A stretch of DNA of 17,767 nucleotides, taken from positions 1-17,767 of the forward strand of contig JBHHZM010000066.1 of NCBI GenBank assembly GCA_046758065.1, written 5' to 3'. Below, in pieces: positions 15,186 through 17,767 of the stretch; positions within the stretch are counted from its first letter, which is position 1; every line of letters starts with the position of its first letter. The position numbers and the translations under genes were made by a program. This DNA is from JBHHZM01 sp046758065. GTDB lineage: Bacteria > Pseudomonadota > Alphaproteobacteria > JAAXGF01. The notes below the pieces were generated by a model. The model saw only the letters and a program-made list of their open reading frames with translations. It was not told the DNA's origin and did no database searches.

Positions 15186-15719
15186 CTACAACTCCTGGGC
15201 CTCGAAGAATACCGCCTTCGAAAGCTTGGCGAAGAACTCCTGGTAGATCTCCGGTTCGTCGAGAGGTTCCGTCTTCGAAATCTGTCCCTGGGTGTTCCAG
15301 ACCACGCGCTGGAGCGTCAGGCGCACGGCGTATCCGTCGCGTCCGTCGAGTTTGCGCGTGACCACGGAGGCGCGAATTTTCTGATGTTTGTCGACCGGCA
15401 TCGCAACGCCGAACAGGACGGCGAGGACGACCGCCCCGGCGATCTGACCGGCCTCGGTCGCATCGCGTTCCTTCGAGCCGACCAGAATTCCGAGTTGGGT
15501 TTCGCTCTCGTCGAGATGGAACCCGAGATCCTGGAGAAGGGCGGAAGACGCGGTGAGAAGCGTGGCTTCGTCCGGCGTTTCGAAGACGCGGGTCTGCATC
15601 TGCCGCCGTTCCAGCGTGTCCGGAGCAAGCTGCAAGGCTTCCTTCGGGATGGTCGCCTGGCATCCCGACAGGCCCAGCATGACCGGGACCACGACCATCG
15701 CGGCAAAGCGCCGTCGCAC
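15186..15719 (-). CDS. Lipoprotein of unknown function with internal hydrophobic insert
   Basis: A 177-aa predicted lipoprotein with the lipobox LSGC (C20). It is a paralogue of the downstream gene: RQMQTRVFET, LLQDLGF and DEPEIYQEFF..AQE are shared. It differs by an insert of roughly 30 residues at about 90-120 containing a hydrophobic stretch (IAGAVVLAVLFGVAM) that could span or dip into a membrane. The start is GTG at 15719, 15 bases after the stop of the BamE-like gene, with a weak GAG-type ribosome binding site; an ATG seven codons in is the alternative but would shorten the signal peptide's basic region. I do not recognise the family. Confidence 0.78.
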   Translation of the reverse strand: MRRRFAAMVVVPVMLGLSGCQATIPKEALQLAPDTLERRQMQTRVFETPDEATLLTASSALLQDLGFHLDESETQLGILVGSKERDATEAGQIAGAVVLAVLFGVAMPVDKHQKIRASVVTRKLDGRDGYAVRLTLQRVVWNTQGQISKTEPLDEPEIYQEFFAKLSKAVFFEAQEL

Positions 15720-15734
15720 CGCTTTGCTCGCGAC

Positions 15735-16202
15735 TCAGAAGCTCGACGTGTGATAGGCAAAATCGCGCACCCGCTCGTTTTCGTCGAATTTGATGATGAC
15801 GGTAAGCGTGCGCTGGGAGGTGGAATCGGCGCCTGCCTGCTGCGATCCGCCGCCGCCGGCCGCGCCGCCGGCCAAACCGGAGCCGACGAGAGTGCCTCCG
15901 AGGATCAGCGCCCAGACGCCTCCCGAGCTCGTCGAATACGCATGCTCGGTCGAAATCTTGTCGTAGACCCAGACCTCGCGTCTTTCCTCGTCCGTGGTCA
16001 CGATGTTCGGCGAGCCGAGGACGCCCATGACCTCTGCACTGCTCATGCCGACGCGGATTTCGCGCTGTACCGTTCCCACGGTCAGCTTGCCGTCGGCGCC
16101 TTGAGCGGCGCGGACATCGGCGGCATGTTGCGACGCCGTCTGGCACCCGGCGAGCGTCGCTGCCGCCAGGATCGCCAGGGAAAGCGACATCCATCTCTTC
16201 AT
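15735..16202 (-). CDS. BamE/SmpA-OmlA-like lipoprotein
   Basis: A 155-aa predicted lipoprotein with signal peptide MKRWMSLSLAILAAATLAGC (lipobox LAGC, C20). Residues of about 45-90 (VQREIRVGMSSAEVMGVLGSP, then EVWVYD) follow the BamE/SmpA pattern of a helix ending in G-x-P followed by a Trp/Tyr-containing strand. A Gly-rich hydrophobic segment (GGVWALILGGTLVGSGLAGG) and a final strand TLTVIIKFDENERV come after; the Gly-rich insert is not usual in true BamE. The ATG at 16202 is chosen over 16220 because AGGTG lies six to seven bases before it and it gives a clean signal peptide. It leads the two paralogous lipoprotein genes, 15 bases apart. It is probably a paralogue of the housekeeping BamE, not the BAM subunit itself. 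Confidence 0.78.
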   Translation of the reverse strand: MKRWMSLSLAILAAATLAGCQTASQHAADVRAAQGADGKLTVGTVQREIRVGMSSAEVMGVLGSPNIVTTDEERREVWVYDKISTEHAYSTSSGGVWALILGGTLVGSGLAGGAAGGGGSQQAGADSTSQRTLTVIIKFDENERVRDFAYHTSSF

Positions 16203-16406
16203 GACACACCTGTCAGGCAATGATTCCGCACAACCCGAAAATCAGACCGAGCCGAAAGAAGCGTGATGCAGTATGAGCCCGGGGCGAGGGAAATTCGAAG
16301 GTCTGCGGAGTTCCGCGGTTCGCCCGGGAGGTCGCGACGGGCACGGGGCGGGGCGGCCTTCGGCTACGCGCTCGCCGACGACTGAAAGGGCGCCGGCGGA
16401 GCCGCC
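16203..16406. other. Intergenic region between two lipoprotein genes, no gene seen
   Basis: I find no coding frame with a credible start and no RNA gene here. It holds a small GC-rich palindrome (GCGGA-GT-TCCGC) and GC-rich hairpin-forming sequence just after the 16407 stop, with only three T residues following. The AT-richer part near 16210-16280 presumably contains the promoter of the three-gene lipoprotein operon, but I cannot point to convincing boxes. Confidence 0.5.
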
Positions 16407-17000
16407 TCAGCGCACGTATGGGGCGAGGTAGGTGCGGATGGTCTTGTCGAGCTCGGCGTCGAGCGCCTTCATCAATTCCTCGGTGAAGGTGAACCACACC
16501 TCGTCGCGCTCGTTGAGCGTGATGTCCTCGGCGACGGTCTGCGAGCGCTTGGCGGCGGCGCGCACATGACCGGTGACGAGGCCGCGATCGTCGAGGATCT
16601 CGACCCGCACCTCGACCGTGCCGTCGTACCGCACCGCCTGATCGTTGTAGAACAGGCCGCTCAGACCCTTCTTGGTCTTGAGCGAGGTTTCCGTGACGGC
16701 GGCGTTGACCAGCGTGACGCGCGCGCGCCGGGTGATGCCTACGGCATCGAACCGCTCGGTGACCCAGCGCCTGACGGTCGGCGCAAGCTGCACGGGGAAA
16801 AGATGCTCGACGTTGGGCGCTGCCCGCGGCGATTTGTAGGTCTCGACGTACTCGATGTCGGCGACGTCGAGACGGATCGGCTGGAGATGCCTGAAAGTGA
16901 TCTCGGGAAACGCGGGCGTGGGTGGGCTCTGACAGGCGGCGAGGCCCGCGACCAGCACCACGGCGGCGCTGCGCACGAGGAGCATGAGAACGGATTTCAT
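16407..17000 (-). CDS. Lipoprotein of unknown function
   Basis: A 197-aa predicted lipoprotein. The signal peptide MKSVLMLLVRSAAVVLVAGL is followed by the AAC lipobox (C23), then a Pro-rich start of the mature chain. The remainder mixes beta-strand-like segments (RARVTLVNAAVTETSL, GTVEVRVEILDD) with a charged C-terminal helix (about 165-190) ending LAPYVR. I do not recognise the domain; the plan (short linker, alpha/beta domain, no transmembrane segments) resembles small periplasm-facing outer-membrane lipoproteins. The ATG at 17000 is chosen over 17042 because it starts the signal peptide. It is separated by 204 bases from the next lipoprotein gene, so it may be a separate transcript. Confidence 0.75.
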   Translation of the reverse strand: MKSVLMLLVRSAAVVLVAGLAACQSPPTPAFPEITFRHLQPIRLDVADIEYVETYKSPRAAPNVEHLFPVQLAPTVRRWVTERFDAVGITRRARVTLVNAAVTETSLKTKKGLSGLFYNDQAVRYDGTVEVRVEILDDRGLVTGHVRAAAKRSQTVAEDITLNERDEVWFTFTEELMKALDAELDKTIRTYLAPYVR

Positions 17001-17033
17001 GGGACGGCGCTCGCGGTAGAAGAAAACGCCGCC

Positions 17034-17062
17034 ATCATGCACGCGCCCGATACGCCTTGCAA
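17034..17062 (-). promoter_or_regulatory. Candidate promoter upstream of the lipoprotein gene at 17000
   Basis: On the minus strand TTGCAA (17062-17057) and CATGAT (17039-17034) are exactly 17 bases apart; each matches the sigma-70 consensus at four of six positions. The predicted start lies about 27 bases before the lipoprotein ATG. This is by eye only. Confidence 0.35.
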
Positions 17063-17075
17063 GCCGGGTGCCGGC
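17063..17075 (-). terminator. Weak candidate terminator after argF
   Basis: GCCGG-GTG-CCGGC forms a five-pair G/C stem one base after the argF stop codon. Only TT follows on the minus strand, so it is a marginal intrinsic terminator. Confidence 0.25.
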
Positions 17076-17076
17076 A

Positions 17077-17767
17077 TCAGCCGAGGCACCACATCAGGAT
17101 CCCCTTCTGGGCGTGCAGCCGGTTCTCGGCCTCGTCCCAGACCACCGACTGCGGTCCGTCGATGACCGAGGCGGTGACCTCGTTGCCGCGGTAGGCGGGC
17201 AGACAATGCATGAAAATGGCGCCCGGCTTGGCCAGCGCCATGACCGCGTCATCGACCTGATAGGGCAAAAGAATCTGCCTGTTGATCTCACCCCGCTCGG
17301 TGCTCATCGACACCCAGGTGTCGACGACCACGCAGTCGGCGCCGCACACCGTGGCGTCGCGGTCGTCGGTAACCGTGATTCCACCGCCGTTGGCGGTCGC
17401 CCAGTCGACGATGTCCTGCGACGGCCTTAATGCGCCGGGACAGGCGAGTCGCAATTCGAAGTCGAAGCGCACTGCGGCGTGAATCCACGACGCCGCCATG
17501 TTGTTGCCGTCGCCGACCCAGGCGACCGTCCGGCCCGCGATCGGACCGAGGCGCTCTTCGAACGTCATCACGTCGGCCATCAGCTGGCAGGGATGGGTGC
17601 GGTCGCTGAGCCCGTTGATCACCGGCACCGTGGCGTGTTCGGCGAGGTCGAGCAGCTTGCGGTGGTCGTTGGTGCGCAGCATGATCGCATCGACGTAGCG
17701 CGACAGCACGCGCGCCGTGTCGGCGATCGTTTCGCCGCGCCCGAGATGGGTGTCGACCGGCGACAGC
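17077..17767 (-). CDS. argF: Ornithine carbamoyltransferase, N-terminus beyond the right edge (partial)
   Basis: The last 229 residues of a cytoplasmic ornithine carbamoyltransferase, which makes citrulline from ornithine and carbamoyl phosphate in arginine biosynthesis. The frame is open to the right edge, where it reads LSPVDTHLGRGETIADTARVLSRYVD, the typical family segment after the STRT motif, so roughly the first 70-80 residues are missing. Visible signatures are THPCQLMAD (carbamoyl-phosphate binding), WVGDGNNMAASWI and DTWVSM (ornithine binding), and HCLPAYRGNEV with the conserved cysteine. The C-terminus is intact. Downstream on the same strand is a lipoprotein gene with its own candidate promoter. 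Confidence 0.96.
   Translation of the reverse strand, partial: LSPVDTHLGRGETIADTARVLSRYVDAIMLRTNDHRKLLDLAEHATVPVINGLSDRTHPCQLMADVMTFEERLGPIAGRTVAWVGDGNNMAASWIHAAVRFDFELRLACPGALRPSQDIVDWATANGGGITVTDDRDATVCGADCVVVDTWVSMSTERGEINRQILLPYQVDDAVMALAKPGAIFMHCLPAYRGNEVTASVIDGPQSVVWDEAENRLHAQKGILMWCLG

Noticed and set aside
1..17767. Defence island, prophage or integrative element
   Set aside because: No integrase, transposase, phage structural gene, toxin-antitoxin pair or att-like repeats were seen; the HerA-type ATPase alone does not make a defence system.

Overview
The window is GC-rich DNA with strong G/C preference at third codon positions. Gene content and style (TrkH, RND pump with a CerR-type TetR regulator, Sel1 lipoprotein, M20 deacylase, ornithine carbamoyltransferase, an inverted REP-like pair) suggest the chromosome of an alphaproteobacterium, possibly Rhodospirillales-like. 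This placement is inference from gene style; no rRNA or other phylogenetic marker is present. There are no tRNAs, rRNAs, CRISPR arrays, integrases or insertion sequences.

Layout, left to right. The last codons of an unidentified gene overlap trkH (73-1539, +), a K+ transporter channel subunit. Converging on it is a HAS-barrel/HerA-type ATPase (1570-3213, -). Next is a compact minus-strand efflux operon read from right to left: TetR/CerR-type repressor (8440-7670), membrane fusion protein (7673-6432) and RND permease (6435-3295). Both junctions are ATGA overlaps, and a near-perfect 24-bp palindrome sits inside the likely promoter, directly before the repressor ATG. Upstream on the same strand are a lipoprotein with eight Sel1 repeats and a C-terminal peptidoglycan-binding domain (9896-8559) and a UbiE-like SAM methyltransferase (10817-9957).

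From about 10.9 to 14.6 kb a plus-strand cluster, probably one operon, encodes an ArgE-like M20 deacylase, a possible 21-codon micro-ORF, a class-V PLP enzyme, a second SAM methyltransferase and a VOC-fold protein. It starts divergently from the first methyltransferase; a 15-bp-stem hairpin lies in the divergent gap, three bases before that methyltransferase's Shine-Dalgarno sequence. The combination of deacylase, PLP enzyme, methyltransferase and VOC protein looks like a small-molecule (modified amino acid) pathway that I cannot name.

After the convergent junction, which holds the inverted REP-like pair, come four consecutive minus-strand lipoproteins (17000-14744). One is BamE/SmpA-like, and the last two are tandem paralogues of each other. 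The window ends inside argF (ornithine carbamoyltransferase), whose N-terminus lies beyond the right edge.

Most of the window is ordinary accessory/housekeeping chromosome. The parts most worth following up are the lipoprotein run, the deacylase/PLP/methyltransferase/VOC cluster, and the apparently leaderless, self-operated efflux operon promoter.
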